A program made the translations under genes and the position numbers. The notes under the pieces were generated by a model. That model searched no databases, was not told the DNA's origin, and saw nothing but the letters and a program-made list of their open reading frames with translations. From Galeruca laticollis (taxonomy: Eukaryota; Arthropoda; Insecta; Coleoptera; Chrysomelidae), in assembly GCA_963921935.1 (NCBI GenBank), contig OY998177.1:23645926-23709925 (forward strand): a stretch of DNA of 64,000 bases, read 5' to 3'. Positions 10,491-23,182 of the stretch are shown here, one piece after another. Every line of letters starts with the position of its first letter. Position 1 is the first letter of the stretch.

Positions 10491-12119
10491 GTTTATTTGT
10501 TTTTCGTACGTACCTACTCATTTGTAGTACACATTTTTTTTCAAGGACTAAAAACTATATATGGGTTCATGTGCCTCAATTGCATTATTTTTGTATAGAA
10601 GTTTACATTTTGTTTTCACTGAATAAATGAATATTTGACATAACTTATTTGTTTTCATCCGATCAAAGTTCCCCCACTGAATGAATATGCTTGCACAACC
10701 TAAAATATCAACCGCAGATTTTTATTTTTTTGTTCATTCCAGTAGGGTTACTTTAATATTCCAATATAACTTTGTTCACATCATTTTTATTTTTTATCTC
10801 AGCAAATATTTATTTTTTTAATTTCATATCTTCAGGATATGTTAATTGGGTAAAACCGAATAATGATGATTTTTCCTTCACCTGCATTGATTGATAAAGA
10901 CAAGTTATTTAAGTCTGCAAAAAAATTCATCAAAGTATCCCCATATTACGGTAACTGTGTTCTGAAGGGCCAATAAATAGGAGATACAAAGCAGAAAAAG
11001 TAAATTAAGAAGAAACAAATGAAGAATTCTACTTTTAGTGTAATATGCTACTGATATCACCCATGTGTTCGGTTCGACTGACATCGAAAGCGGAGAACTA
11101 ACCTCCCTGAAGCCGTATTCATTAATGCTTTGGGACTGGATGAAGAGCTGTAGCACTTACAGTTAATTCACAATCCACTTTTAAAACTAAAATTTCAACT
11201 TATTATTTGTAACACTCGAAATTAACTGCAAATCCATATTTATACTAAAAGTCACCATTTTTGTTCAACCTAACAACAGGATACAATGATTTCGTTTTTT
11301 CGTTAAAAACAATCTCTTATCTCTTATTGTGAGAAAACTGTTGGTCAACTTTTGAATTATGTACGTGAAATAATTTGCTTTGGTAGTTTCAAAATGTTGC
11401 AATTTTTTATGCACATTTTGTACTGGGGTAAGTTAGATTCCATCAAGTTATTTTTGGATCCATTATGTATGGTTCAATTTAAGACCTACTTTGTTGTTAC
11501 TGCTGAATTTAATGACAAGCAAACATTCAAATGCACTCTCCAAAATCCAGAAATTGACCATAACTACCTACATATTAAATCACAGAAAAAAGTTATTAAA
11601 TTTATAAGAATTCCTCATTCATTTCGACATTATTTTTTCAATAATCTATTAACTAACAACAATTTCAGCCATATCTGGTTATTAGTGTCAATTAATTAGT
11701 ATTTATAATCACTTATTATTAATTACTTATTATCGCAATTTAAAATTTCATATTATCAGAGAAACTTTTCCAAGCTCTATTCATTTATTGGAATAATCAC
11801 ACTAACAAGGAGTTATTTTTCAGAAAAATAATGATCTACCCTGTATATGTATATTTATTTCGTATTATCAACAATTACACCATTCAATTTAGTCAATAAT
11901 GGTTTTTTAGTCCCCAACGCGTTGCAAATGCTTCTATTATTTAAATAATTTTGATTGGAAGTAAATTATTCTTACGAAAAAATGTTAACACGTAGATGTC
12001 TAACCAATATAACAGTTTAATATTGCACAATCAACTTTCTCCTTAAAATAAAAAAAAACATTCCATGTACACCAAAAGTATGGAAGTAGGGGAGATACTT
12101 TATAAAAAAAAGGACAACA
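10491..12119. other. No gene recognised; probably includes 3' UTR of the minus-strand OAR exon
   Basis: Open frames at 10905-11156 (minus) and 11352-11699 (plus) match nothing I know and have AT-driven composition. The 3' untranslated region of the homeobox exon should run leftward from 12120. The minus strand carries an AATAAA at about 11853-11858, a possible polyadenylation signal, but many such hexamers arise by chance in this DNA. Confidence 0.5.
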
Positions 12120-12403
12120 CTAGTATACAGATGCGTTGTTATGCGCGTCGTAGTTGATTTGTAGGTAAGACGGAATGGTGGCGTTAAGTTCGGACGCTCG
12201 GCGCCTGAGCGCCGCGATGCTATGACCGCGCCAGACGTCGTCCTCCTCACCACCACCGCCGCCCCCACCGTTAGGGGAGGCGCCAGCAGCTACTGGCGGA
12301 GTTGCGGCGTTTGAACATGGAATCTGGGGAGTCGGGGAGCCACCTGTACCGCCGCTGCCGCTACCGCCGCCGCCACTGTTACAGTATGTCATCATACTGT
12401 CAC
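12120..12403 (-). CDS. Terminal exon of a paired-class homeobox gene (OAR motif)
   Basis: Minus-strand exon starting at 12403, immediately after an acceptor (poly-T then gttttcag), and ending with a stop at 12120. It encodes about 93 residues: a Gly/Ser/Pro-rich low-complexity stretch, then EEDDVWRGHSIAALRRRAS and ELNATIPSYLQ. SIAALRRRA is the OAR motif found at the C-terminus of paired-like (Q50) homeodomain transcription factors, where it modulates activation. The exon is strikingly GC-rich against its AT-rich surroundings and has no internal stop, so I take it as a live host exon. The homeodomain exon must lie to the right, outside or beyond the transposon-filled intron, and is not visible in this window. 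The closest family by memory is Unc-4-like, but I am not certain; Otp and Rx families have related motifs. Confidence 0.72.
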
Positions 12404-12497
12404 CTGAAAACAAAAAAAAAGGTTACTCAACGTTTTATTAATATACACGTGTCAGACATACGCGTAATACATGGTTCTATTTTCAGATAGAATAGGG

Positions 12498-15400
12498 TAA
12501 ATTCGCCGGACAGCACCGGTAGTAGGACAAAGCATGTATAATCTGAAATAACTTCTAAAATATAAAACCCTCTGTCCCCAAATAATTGCACCAATCTCTA
12601 TACAAGAATATAGCTAATTTCTAGTTCTTAAGTTGCCACCTAGAAACCGTTAAAAGCGCGCCAAATTCACCAGGTGCAATTGCTCTTCAATTCTTAGGTG
12701 TTTAAGGATAGAATAAGACGTTCAAAAGGTAAATAAAATTCTAAACTTGATAATTTAAGAAGTAGTATTATTGTAAGATATCTTAAGAATGGTCTAAACT
12801 TGCATTACAACTAGTAAATGTTTACATTTCCTTATATTTTGAGGTTAAATTTAGGTGTACGGTAACTGGCTGACCATTTCGTTACAAGTTCAGTAGTCGG
12901 ACGGGCGTCCGACTATGAGCTCTCTTTGTTTTTGTCTTTGTGTTACGTCTCCCGACGAAATAACAAAAAAGTAAAAAAGTGAATTGTCAACAACTGTCAA
13001 AAAATAATTTTGAAATATAATATGTCTATGTATTGAGTTTGAAATAAAATATATTTAATTGAACGAAAAAATATATCTACAGTCCATTCAACATTCAACA
13101 CTTTGTCTGTTGTCATATTCGTCGTGAAGTCATCTCTTTTTTTCCAACAGCATAAACATAACGAGTTTTAAATCACATTCGGTGGACGGACAGCAAAGTA
13201 GTAAATCATAATATAGATTCTTGCATATAAAATGTGTCCGACCACTGACCAATAAGAGATTTCACTGTTCAGTGTATCGGACAATAACATTTTTTTAAGA
13301 TTATTTTTGACTGATCTTTCTCGATTTTATAAGGTTTTTTCTAATTTCCAGACATGAAACCCAAAGGGAAAGCCAAATTCCACCACTACAGTGAAAATCC
13401 CTTAAAGAACGCAGTCGAAGCTGTCAAAAATGAAGTCCACGGTACAGTACCGTATTAAAAGGAAAGTAAGCGAAATTTGTAACCAGATGGGAACAAATCC
13501 ATTTTTAAGAAATGACCATGGAGAAAAATTAGCTACCTGTATTGAAAATATGTCAAAATGTGGGTTTCAAATAAAAAAAAACTGAGTCTTACTACAGTCC
13601 AGAAAATTGTTCAAGCAGAAAAGTTGGAGACTCCGTTTACCAATGGCAGGCCTGGTCAGACATGCTATTACCGTTTTATAAAGAGGCATCCGCATTTATC
13701 TCTGAAAAATGCAGAGTCACTCGAAAAATATAGATCCCAAATTACAGAAGAGTACATACGGTCTTGGTTTGCTGACTTAAAATCTTTTTTAATTAACTCA
13801 GAATCCATTGATATTTTAGAAGACCCAAGTCGCATTTTGAACGCTGAAGAAAGTGGCTTCAGCTTGTGTCCAAAGACGGGAAAAGTACTAGATCTGAAAG
13901 GACATAGTCAACTTATTGTTAAAAAGGGAAATAGCAAGGAAAATTTAACAGCTTTGATTACGTTTACAGCTGACGGTAGACTTTCTCGTAATATTTCCAT
14001 ACGTAAAACCGCTAAAAGTATTAGTGGAAAGCATGCCCCCTAATTGGATCCTCTGCAAAGCAGACTCTGGATGGATGAAGTCAGACGTGTTCTACGAATT
14101 TGTAGCTGATGGCTTAGATAAATGGTTAGAGAGAGAAAAAATCCAGAAACCTGTGCTATTTTTAGTAGATGGGCATAAATCTCATATGTCACTTGACTTA
14201 TGCAAGTTTTGTGATAAAAGTGGCATAATCCTGTACGCGTTACCCCCAAATGCGACTCACCTCCTTTAACCTGCTGACCTTGGCGTATTCAAACCTCTAA
14301 AAAAATATTGGCGCTATGAAGTGAGAGAGTGGCAAGCAAAACATGAGAATCGCGTAGTCACAAAAATTGAATCTTGTCCCATATTTGAGAAAGCTCTTCA
14401 AAATTAAAAAATGTCCAGTAATATGAAAAACGGCTTCTAAGCCTGTGGATTGTATTCATTTAATCCCGATTCTGTCAATTATTCAAAGTGCGTCCAAAAT
14501 GTTTTAGAGCATTTGCCAAATCAAATAGAGAAGGATAATGACGAAATATCGGAAGCTGATATCATCAGTACCGAAAAAGTGATTGCAAAGATAAAACCTC
14601 AACTTTCAGAGCTTCGATTGTGATAGGACACTATTTTAAATATGGTTAAGTCATTGCCGCCTAAAAATACTAGTGGTAGCAACGTCTCATTTTTTATGCC
14701 ATATGAACTTGAAGAAATGGAAATAGTTTTCGATGAATAAACACTCACCGTTGAAAAGGATGTTGAAAATCAAAATAATAGTTTAGTAATAATATATCAA
14801 GACGTACTCCTCAATCCATATGAAAGAGAACAAAACAGCAAAAAATCTGACTTAAGTGATGAAATTTCATAAAAAGAAATAATGGATGTCGTTCAAGATC
14901 TACTAGAAACCGGGGAGTCGATTTTAGAAGAAACATTTACGGAAGATGACATTACCGAATCAAATAAAAAACAAATAGAGGGGAAAAACCTGACGAAGAT
15001 AAAATAGAAATTGATGAAGATATTAACAATCCCCACCCGGATCTGATAGAAATAGATAATGAGAAAATTGCAAACGAAATGCAAGACTTTGCTGAACCAA
15101 TTGATGAAAAATGCCTAGAAAGAGAAAACAGTCAAGAGAAGCCAGAAATAAAAAATCTTTGTCAGATGATAAAGGAGAAATAGAGCAAACTGATTGTATA
15201 CCCGATGGCTCTCAAACACAACTACAGGTAGAGAAACCTGAGGATTCATTTGAGAAACACCTCTCATATCCCCAACCTCTTCCAAAAACATTCAAGAAAC
15301 GATAGAGTGGGAAGATTCCTTCGGCAATTTCATCCGGTGCTTGGAGAAAATATTACGAAAATAAATCAAGGGAGAAAGAGGAGAAGGAAAATGCTAAAAA

Positions 15401-16231
15401 GAAGAGAACAAGAGAGACTATGAGGAAGAAAGAAACAAGACAAGAGAATAAAAAGACCAAGTCAATGGGTCTGGAATAAATAATTATCAGGCAGGGTCGT
15501 CATCTTCCATAATCGCTATAAAGAAACGACCAAAACTGTAAACTAAAATGTAGCGAATGCGATGAAGAACTGGAAAGCGATTCAGAAATCGAGATGGAAT
15601 AAAATATAGGCTCTGATTTATGCTCTCATTGGTATCACATAGGCTGCATAAAGTTTTCCGGGCTCACCTATGAGGAGGTCACCAATCTGGTTTTTGTCTG
15701 TAAACTAAGCGATGATGAATGACAAATTACTCATCATTGAACTTGTATTACTTATATGTATCTTTTTAAAAGCAACTCAACCAAATATTACCTAGTCCGT
15801 ATAGGTTTTTAAAATATTGTAATGTTTAATGTTCCAAAAATAAAGTTATTTCCTAATTTGATGTATTCATTTCAAAGTATGTTTCTTTATTATTTACAAT
15901 CTAACAAAAATACTCCAATTTACAAGTACATAAAAATATCAAAATACGTGACTGTACAAACTTAACCAAACAGAGACTGTCCGACTGCTAGCAACTACTT
16001 GGTCGACCATTGGAATACACCGTCCGATTACCAGCAAATCGCACTTTTCATTATTTTCATTTTTTAGAAATTATCGGTGAGCTTTAGAAATATTATAATG
16101 GTAATTGGCGAAAAGTCACATAAAAAACTTTCCTGTAGAATAAGTTGCATTGCGATTTTCCTAATTCTGGTCATTGGGATGTACATTTAATATTCAGGTT
16201 TACTAAAGCTGTCCAAATACCAGCGAATTTA
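12498..16231 (+). mobile_element. Pogo-like DNA transposon, copy C, with terminal and subterminal repeats
   Basis: The ends match as inverted repeats: TAAATTCGCCGG at 12498 and, reversed, TAAATTCGCTGG at 16231. Both sit on TA, the expected pogo/Tc1-mariner target duplication. Inside each end the motif GTCCGAC/GTCGGAC and its variants (CGGACAGC, TCGGACAA) recur: near 12507, 12893-12913 (as a palindrome), 13190, 13228 and 13275 on the left, and near 15978, 16020 and 16209 on the right. These look like transposase-binding subterminal repeats. The element sits immediately upstream of the OAR exon's acceptor, i.e. in the intron of that minus-strand gene. Confidence 0.7.
13354..15721 (+). pseudogene. 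Pogo/Tigger-like transposase with C-terminal PHD-like finger, copy C
   Basis: The start is the ATG at 13354, following an acceptor-like ttttctaatttccag. The N-terminal HTH region (KPKGKAKFHHYSENPLKNAV) is broken by a stop. A long frame from about 13558 holds the Tc5-type HTH (GRPGQTCYYRFIKRHPHLSL) and the DDE_1 core. The first acidic motif reads LNAEESGFS, where the family has Asp before the Glu, so the first catalytic Asp is lost. The second (FLVDGHKSH) is intact. The third (PADLGVFKPLKKYW) is intact but preceded by a stop where Gln is usual. The tail is acidic and lysine-rich, then ends in a Cys/His cluster: KCSECDEEL, CSHWYHIGCIKFSGL and VFVCKLSDDE. This is a PHD-finger arrangement. Numerous stops make it a pseudogene. 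Confidence 0.82.
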
Positions 16232-16377
16232 CAATACTATAAGTTGTAAGATATGTCTAATTTTGTCGAAAGCTTTACACACAAACTTTGTCGAAAGCTT
16301 TACACACACAAACGTTAAAAATTTAAATCAGGTATATCATTGGGAACCACGTTTTTACAACCGAACTGCCCAGCTAG

Positions 16378-16560
16378 CACCGGTCGTCCTATGGACGTCC
16401 ATTTAAGATCCATTTGGAGTACATTGGTCCATGGACTGATAATGGATGTACTATGTACATCCATGTATGTACGTCCTTTATACTGCTAGTGGACGTCCAA
16501 GCAGTGTCCATTTTGAGTACATTGGTCCATGGACTGATAATGGATGTACTATGTACATTA
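16378..16560. repeat. 98-bp tandem duplication with GGACGTCC palindromes
   Basis: The block starting GAGTACATTGGTCCATGGAC occurs at about 16417 and again at about 16515, a 98-bp period. Between and before them lie TGGACGTCCA-type palindromes, and the block itself contains self-complementary GGATGTACTATGTACATCC. The composition suggests a tandemly duplicated MITE of the palindromic kind. Confidence 0.65.
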
Positions 16561-16964
16561 GGGTAGAGCGATTTTCTCAATTTTATAATCTGATGATGAC
16601 TGGTATCGGAATAAATGTCTTTTAGGGTGAGTATAGACCAAAAAAAATTTCACTCTTATCGGACTTAATCTTCAGGTTCCTAGGAGGGGGGGAAATTTCT
16701 CATTATCAGTAATTATTTTAACTTCGAATTTTAATTCTATAACATATTTTTCTTATAGTCTTTTAATCTCTAGTGTTATAATTTATTTTATTCTCTTCTG
16801 AAAACTCATAAAAAGACCTGTGCCACTTACTGACTTATTTTCAGATTCATATCAGCCATTTAAATTCAATAATTTTTAGCGTTTTTTCACTCTCTTACTA
16901 GTATCATAATTACTTATCTGGAAAACTACTACATTACTAAGTTTATATATGACTAAATATACAG
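16561..16964. other. No gene recognised
   Basis: AT-rich sequence between the 98-bp tandem repeat and the BEL/Pao element. It ends with TACAG at 16960-16964, which is one copy of that element's target-site duplication. Confidence 0.6.
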
Positions 16965-17284
16965 TGTTCGTGATTGAATCCCGATATGCCTTATATATTT
17001 TAAATTCAACCGAGCAATGTTGACATTTTCATGACATTTAAAAGTTTTGTGCCGAGTGTGTGTAAATTATAGTAGCTGTAGTAGTAAGATAATCACCGCG
17101 CGATACAGTACAAAAGGTGTGTGGGTGAAGCTACATCGATACGAGTACAACGCCGGCCGGTTAATCTCCGAGAAATGAGTAAAAAGGTAAAATGTCATCC
17201 TTTAATTAAGTATTATTAATGAATATTACAGTTCACTTCAATTTAAATTTAAAACAAAAGGGAAATTTGCTATCGTCCCGAACA
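16965..17284 (+). repeat. BEL/Pao 5' LTR
   Basis: The sequence begins TGTTCGTGATTG and ends CCCGAACA, matching the copy at 23183-23500. It is followed at 17285 by TTGGTCCTTCTTAGCC, where a tRNA primer-binding site beginning TGG would lie; I could not assign the tRNA. Confidence 0.93.
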
Positions 17285-17994
17285 TTGGTCCTTCTTAGCC
17301 TGAATAGTTATTTTTTTTAGCCTAGAAAAAGGCACTTTATTACTCTCATTTAAAAACAAAATTTTCATTATAAATGTACGTTTGTTTATTTTTACTCATT
17401 CCAATAATTTTTAAATCGATCTACTTTATTTCAAAAGTGAGTAACCTTGAAGATATTGTACCTGAATTTCTTGATATTGTCGAACAAAAACTGGTCGTTT
17501 GATAATTGAATATTTTCATAATTTCCAAACGGAGATTTAAACAGACGTGTTTTTTCATTGATTAATTACTCAATAGTTTTCATTTCTTATTTTAATTCTG
17601 TTATTATTTGGTGCAATTTTATACAGGGTGAGCCCATATATTCTCTGGTCAACTAGTTTGAGTGATAATTCAAAAATTTTTCGCTAAACCTCTATTTTAT
17701 TATCCTTTTGCCATATGCGCGTTTTTTATAGTAAATAGAGAACTCACATTTTTTCTTTTCTTATCAACTGTTCAATTTCATGGTTAATACTCTTTTTTTT
17801 AACTTTACTCTTTCTATCCTTTTCGCTATACAGGGTGATTCAACAATTCTATTAAGTCATTTGTTTATTTCAAATTTTACAGTTAGTAACCGGTAGTTTG
17901 TACAATATTATTTGAAATTTGATTCAATTCATTAGCAACATTTTATTGAAAATTTGCTTCCTTTGCTTAGATATTTCTGTTTATTTTATTTACA

Positions 17995-20900
17995 ATGGAT
18001 AGAGTCCAACAGAATCGTTTTCATCGTAAAGCCGCCTTAAATGATCTTCAAATATTGAGCGGTTTAGCCGATCAAAGTAAGACTGACAAGTCCGTTCGTC
18101 CTCTTTTACAAATTCGTGCAGCTGAATTAGAGTCAATTCGTGATACTTTTGTAAAACATCATGATGCAGTGATTCCCAAATTGATGGCGCTTCCAGATCC
18201 ACCAGACCTCGAAGCCGAATACCAAGTTCGTGCAGCTTTTTTATCGTAGTATTTTCAAACCAAAAAAATATGTTCCGAGCTTTTTGACATTTCCAGTTCA
18301 CAATCTACTGCTAATACTAGTGCTCTTTCACAAACTAATTCGAATATCCGATTTCCAAAAATTGATCTTCCCAAATTCTCAGGTGATGTAAACGAATTCG
18401 CATCGTTCTTAGATTTATTTGATTCCCTTATCCACAACAACCAATCTATGACAGATGTAGAAAAACTAAAGTATTTAAAAGCGTCGTTAGAAGGTCCCCC
18501 TCTAGGTTTAATTCGTAATTTAAAAATTGCTGCCGATAAATATGATATTGCTTACGACCTTATTACCAAGTGATATACCAATCAAAGACGTTGTGCCAAA
18601 GCCCATTGGGATGCCCTTGAACAGGCCCTAAAATTGAATATGGTTACTGCTGAAACATTGTCTAAACTTATTGATACATTTTTAGAAAATATTTCTGCTC
18701 TCCAAGTGATCGGTTTACCTAGGAATGAGTGGGACTTCATTATGTTTAATATGTTATATTCTAGATTAACTCCAGAAATCGCACGTCTCTTTGAAATGGA
18801 ACATAAATCAACAGAGATCCCCACCTTCACAAGCTTGATTGCATTTTTAGAAACCCAGTTGAACGCCTACAGTAATTTAAATGTTTCTTCATCGAAATAT
18901 TTCCGATCGAAAGATCCACCCTTATTTTCAAAAGTTTCCTGTAAAACTCGTTCTTCAACTTTGTTAGTTACTAATTTGTCTAATCAACATTGTATTTTAT
19001 GCAAACAAAACCATGCTATTCACAAATGTGATCAATTTTTAAGTAAAAGTCCTTCAGAAAGGCATCTATGCTTTAATTGTTTGAGTTCCTCTCACGATCT
19101 TCGTTCCTTTCGCTCCAAGTATACTTGTAGGACTTGCAAATCTAAGACTCATCATACTCTATTGCATTTCGATACACCAATCACAAATTCTACCGACACT
19201 TCTCCTAATTGAAACCCGAACCTTCCGTTTTCAAGTCAATTAAGTACCACTAGTTTATTTGAACTCCAATCCCCTGTTGAAAAGGGAGTTTTGTTATCCA
19301 CAGCTGTGGTTGACGCACTTGATAATAAAGGTTGTAGGCGACCATCAAGAGCTATTTTAGGTTGCGGCAGCCAAACTTCTTTTATCACCCGTAAAGAATT
19401 TAACACTTTAGGTATCCCTCAGTCTCAATGTGCCCTTGAAGTTAATGGTCTCGCCTCTATGAACTCTAAGTTGCGGACTGGAAAAGTTGTCCTTTCAATT
19501 TGTCCGCATACTAGGGACTTTCCTATTTTTAATTTTGATGCTCTAGTCTTAGACAAAATTTGTGATCCTATGCCTGATTTTAAAATCGATCCCAATAAAT
19601 GGACCCACTTAACTAATATTTTGCTAGCAGATTTTAAATTTTATCGACCAGGAACGATCGACTTATTAATCGGAGCTGATTTATTTCCTAAATTGTTGCT
19701 TTTAGGTAGGATCATAAACACTGTATTTGGTTACGTTGTCATGGGTTCGATTCATGTCAAGAATCCTATTGTCACCTCTTTATTATGCCACACCGTTTCC
19801 AAGGTCTCATTAGATACTACTTTGAAAACTTTCTGGGAAATAGAAACGGTTCCTGAAGTCATTCCTCTTAATTCCGATGATATTTTGTGTGACGATCTTT
19901 TCAAAGATAATTTTTCTCGTAAACCGTGAGGACAATATATTATATCGTTAACTTTTCGGGAAATTAATCCTACGTTTCCTGGTATACGAGATCTGGCTTT
20001 ATATCGTTTTCACTCCCTTGAACGCCGACTGCTCAAGCAACCCGAATTGTATAAACAATATTCTGCCTTTATGCGAGAGTATCTCGACCTAGGTCACATG
20101 GAGTTGATTTCAGCTGACAACGAAGATAATGGTAAATATTATATTCCTCACCATTGTGTGGTCAAACCTGATAGTGTTAGTACCAAATTACGTGTAGTTT
20201 TTAATGCATCTGCCAAAGTGCCTAACGAGAAATCCCTCAATGATTGTTTGTTTGTTGGACCTAAGCTTCAACAAGATATTGTTGCTATTTTACTAAATTT
20301 TCGTTTACTCAAGTTTGTTTTGTGCGCAGACATCAAACAAATGTATCGTATGATTTTTCTTTGTCAAGAGCATAGAGAGTTTCAACGTATTTTTTGGAGA
20401 TTTTCTACAGAAGATTGTGTTCGGGAGTATCGTCTGAATACTCTAACTTATGGTGTTACTTCTTCTCCATTTCTAGCTCTTCGTACTTTGCATCAACTTG
20501 CACTTGACGAAGGACATCACTTTCCACAAGCTGCTAAAATTATTCATACTTGCTCTTATATTGATATTTTTGTTTTGGCTCGAATGATTTTGTAGAAGCT
20601 CAAGCGCTTATGCAAGATCTAATTTCTCTTGTGTATCTTGGCGGTTTTGAACTTCGTAAATGGTGTTCAAACGAACCTCTCTTATTATCGAATTTACCTA
20701 CTTCTTTTATTAATCCCCATAGTCTAAGTTTTGAACCAGATTTGGACAACTCTCTCGAAGTTCTTGGGTTATGCTAGTCTTCTCATTCGGACTGTTTTAC
20801 ATTTTGTGTTCAACCGCGAGAAGATCTTCCTTGTACCAAACGTTGTATGCCTTCGGAATTAGCTCGAATCTATGATCCTCTAGGATTTCTAGCTCCTATA

Positions 20901-22987
20901 ACTTTCTTTACAAAAATTTTAATTCAGCGTCTGTGGTTAGCTGGAACATCTTGGGATGAATGTCCATCTTTTGATATCATTCAAATTTGGGAACAATATA
21001 AAATCGAACTTCCTCTACTGTCTCAAGTTCGCATACCTCGCCATTTATAATTCTTCAATTTTCCTCTAGTCGAATTATATGGTTTCTGTGACGCCAGTGA
21101 AAGAGGCTATGCTTGCGTCTTATATCTTTGGTGCGTGAATTCCGAGAGTAAAGTTTCTGTTCAATTATTGTGTGCAACATCCAAAGTAGCACCTACGGAA
21201 AAACTGACCATTCCTCGTCTTGAGTTATGTGCCGCTGTTTGCTTTCCAAGTTATGTTCTACATATATGTCCTGAATTTACAGAGTTCCCAACTTATGCAT
21301 GGCCGGACTCCCAAATTGTATTACACTGGATTAAAAGTTCTCCCCACAAATTAAAGATATTTGTGGCCAATCGTATATCTTATATTCAGTCTAAAATTTC
21401 TCCGAATCTATGGCATTACATTAATTCTAAGCAAAATGCTTCTGATATTGCGTCTCGTGGTGTTCTACCATCAGAATTTTTATCTTCACCCGAGTGGATT
21501 TATGGTCCTCACTTTCTCTACGACCATCCGTTTTGTTTTCCAACCGTACCCCTGTCCTTATCTTCGAAAGATCTTGCCGAAGAAGAACGGACTGTAGCTC
21601 TTGTATCTCTGTCCTTGGAACCCTCTTTCTTGGAGTCTCTTATAAATAGACATTCCTCGTTCGCTACATTACAACGAGTTTTAGCATATGTCTTACGATT
21701 TATTTATAATCTTCGTCTTGTTTTCTCTTGACGTTCCGGTTTTCTAACTTCTAACGAATTACATGACGCTCTTTTATGTCTCGTAGAATATACACAGAAT
21801 AATTATTTTCATAAAGAACAAACTTCTAAATTCTTCTCAAAATCTCTTCGAAAACTTGGTACCTTCCTGGATGAAGACAATCTCCTCAGAATTGGTGGTC
21901 GATTAAAACATGCTCCTTTATCGTACACTTCAAGATACCCCCTTTTATTACCCCGCAATTCTCCTTTAACGTTTATTCTCATTAGATATTTACACGAGAA
22001 GAATTTACATGCCGGACCAAAAACCACCCAATTCCTGATATCCCAATATTTTTTGATAGTCTCTTCGAAAAGAGCCATAAACTCCGTCACTTCAAAATGC
22101 ATTCGTTGTTGGAAACAGTCCCCTAAGTCTTTTCACCCGCCTATGGGCGATTTACCTAAATTCCGATTGTCCTCGATTAAAGCTTTTTCTCAGAGTGGTG
22201 TTGACTTTGGAGGACCCTTTTACATTACTCCTTCAAGATATCGTGGTGTTCGTTCAATCAAAGCCTACATATGCCTCTTTGTTTGTTGTGCCACAAAGGC
22301 TTTACATCTTGAGTTAGTTAGTAATTTAACTTCTGAAGGTTTTTTTGCCGCGTTGCAAAGATTTATTTCTCGTCGCGGTCGCGTAGAGAACTTCAAGAAT
22401 ATATGAAAACCGCTGCTGAGCAGGAAACCTGCCAGTTTTCTTTCAGTCCGCCTTCCGGGCCACATTTCAATGGTCTGTGGGAAGCCGGTATAAAATCAGT
22501 GAAAACCCATCTTAAACGCGTGATGGGAGACTAAATTTTAACTTACGAAGAATTTTACACTGTCTTAGTATTGATTGAAGCCTTGCTTAATTCTCGACCC
22601 CTCACCCATTTGACACATGATATAGAGGACATCAATGCTCTCACTCATGGTCCTGATTTTTTAACGATTTCTATGAATAAATTGTCTCGTTGGCAGCTTC
22701 TTCAAAGGATGCATCAAGACTTTTGGTCTCGTTGGAAACGAGAATATCTTCATACTCTCCAACAACGGTCAAAGTGGCTTACGCCCACATCACCATATCT
22801 TAAAATAGGGCAACTAGTCTTGATTCACGAGGATAATGTTCCCCCTGGGCGTTGGGTCATGGCTCCAATCACTGCTTTATATCCTGGTCAAGATGGTATT
22901 GTTAGAGTTGTAAGCGTTAGGGCCGCCAATGGAATTTTAAGGCGTCCCTTGGTCAAATTGTCCCCTTTACTGATAGAGGACAATTAA
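17995..22987 (+). pseudogene. BEL/Pao gag-pol polyprotein, broken
   Basis: A single gag-pol frame starts at the ATG at 17995. Gag (DUF1759-like, PKIDLPKFSGDV) runs to about 18900 and is followed by zinc knuckles (CILCKQNHAIHKC; CFNCLSSSHD). The protease (about 19290) reads LGCGSQTSFIT where the family has LDSGSQ, so the catalytic Asp is lost. The reverse transcriptase (LRVVFNASAKVPNEKSLND) has YID followed by Ile in place of the YxDD box. Next come the peptidase-A17/RNase H region and the integrase (HEKNLHAG...CIRCW finger, GVDFGGPF first Asp, LWEAGIKS Glu). In the integrase a deletion near 22380 removes the segment that normally holds the second catalytic Asp. The C-terminal DUF5641 part ends at 22987. 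Stops occur near 18247, 18571, 19210 and 19927, with frame changes near 20590 and 22390. Protease, polymerase and integrase are all individually disabled. Confidence 0.92.
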
Positions 22988-23167
22988 TATACTTCCAGTA
23001 AGTAGTATTTTTTTTAATAGTAGTTATTTTTAGTATTTTGTAAATATCTAACTAGATACGATATTTTCAAGGTGTCACAATCATTAATTTTAGTTCTCTA
23101 TTATTTTCTTAATTTTCTTTCTAAAATGAATACATTCATTCTTTTTTTTTCAAAATGCACTCATGCA

Positions 23168-23182
23168 TTTGGCCGGGGAGAA
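23168..23182 (+). promoter_or_regulatory. Polypurine tract of the BEL/Pao element
   Basis: GGCCGGGGAGAA directly precedes the TGTTCG start of the 3' LTR, the position where plus-strand DNA synthesis is primed. It is the only G-rich run in this area. Confidence 0.65.

Noticed and set aside
12017..12268. Second minus-strand frame overlapping the OAR exon
   Set aside because: Different phase from the exon that follows the splice acceptor and carries the OAR motif; no similarity of its own.
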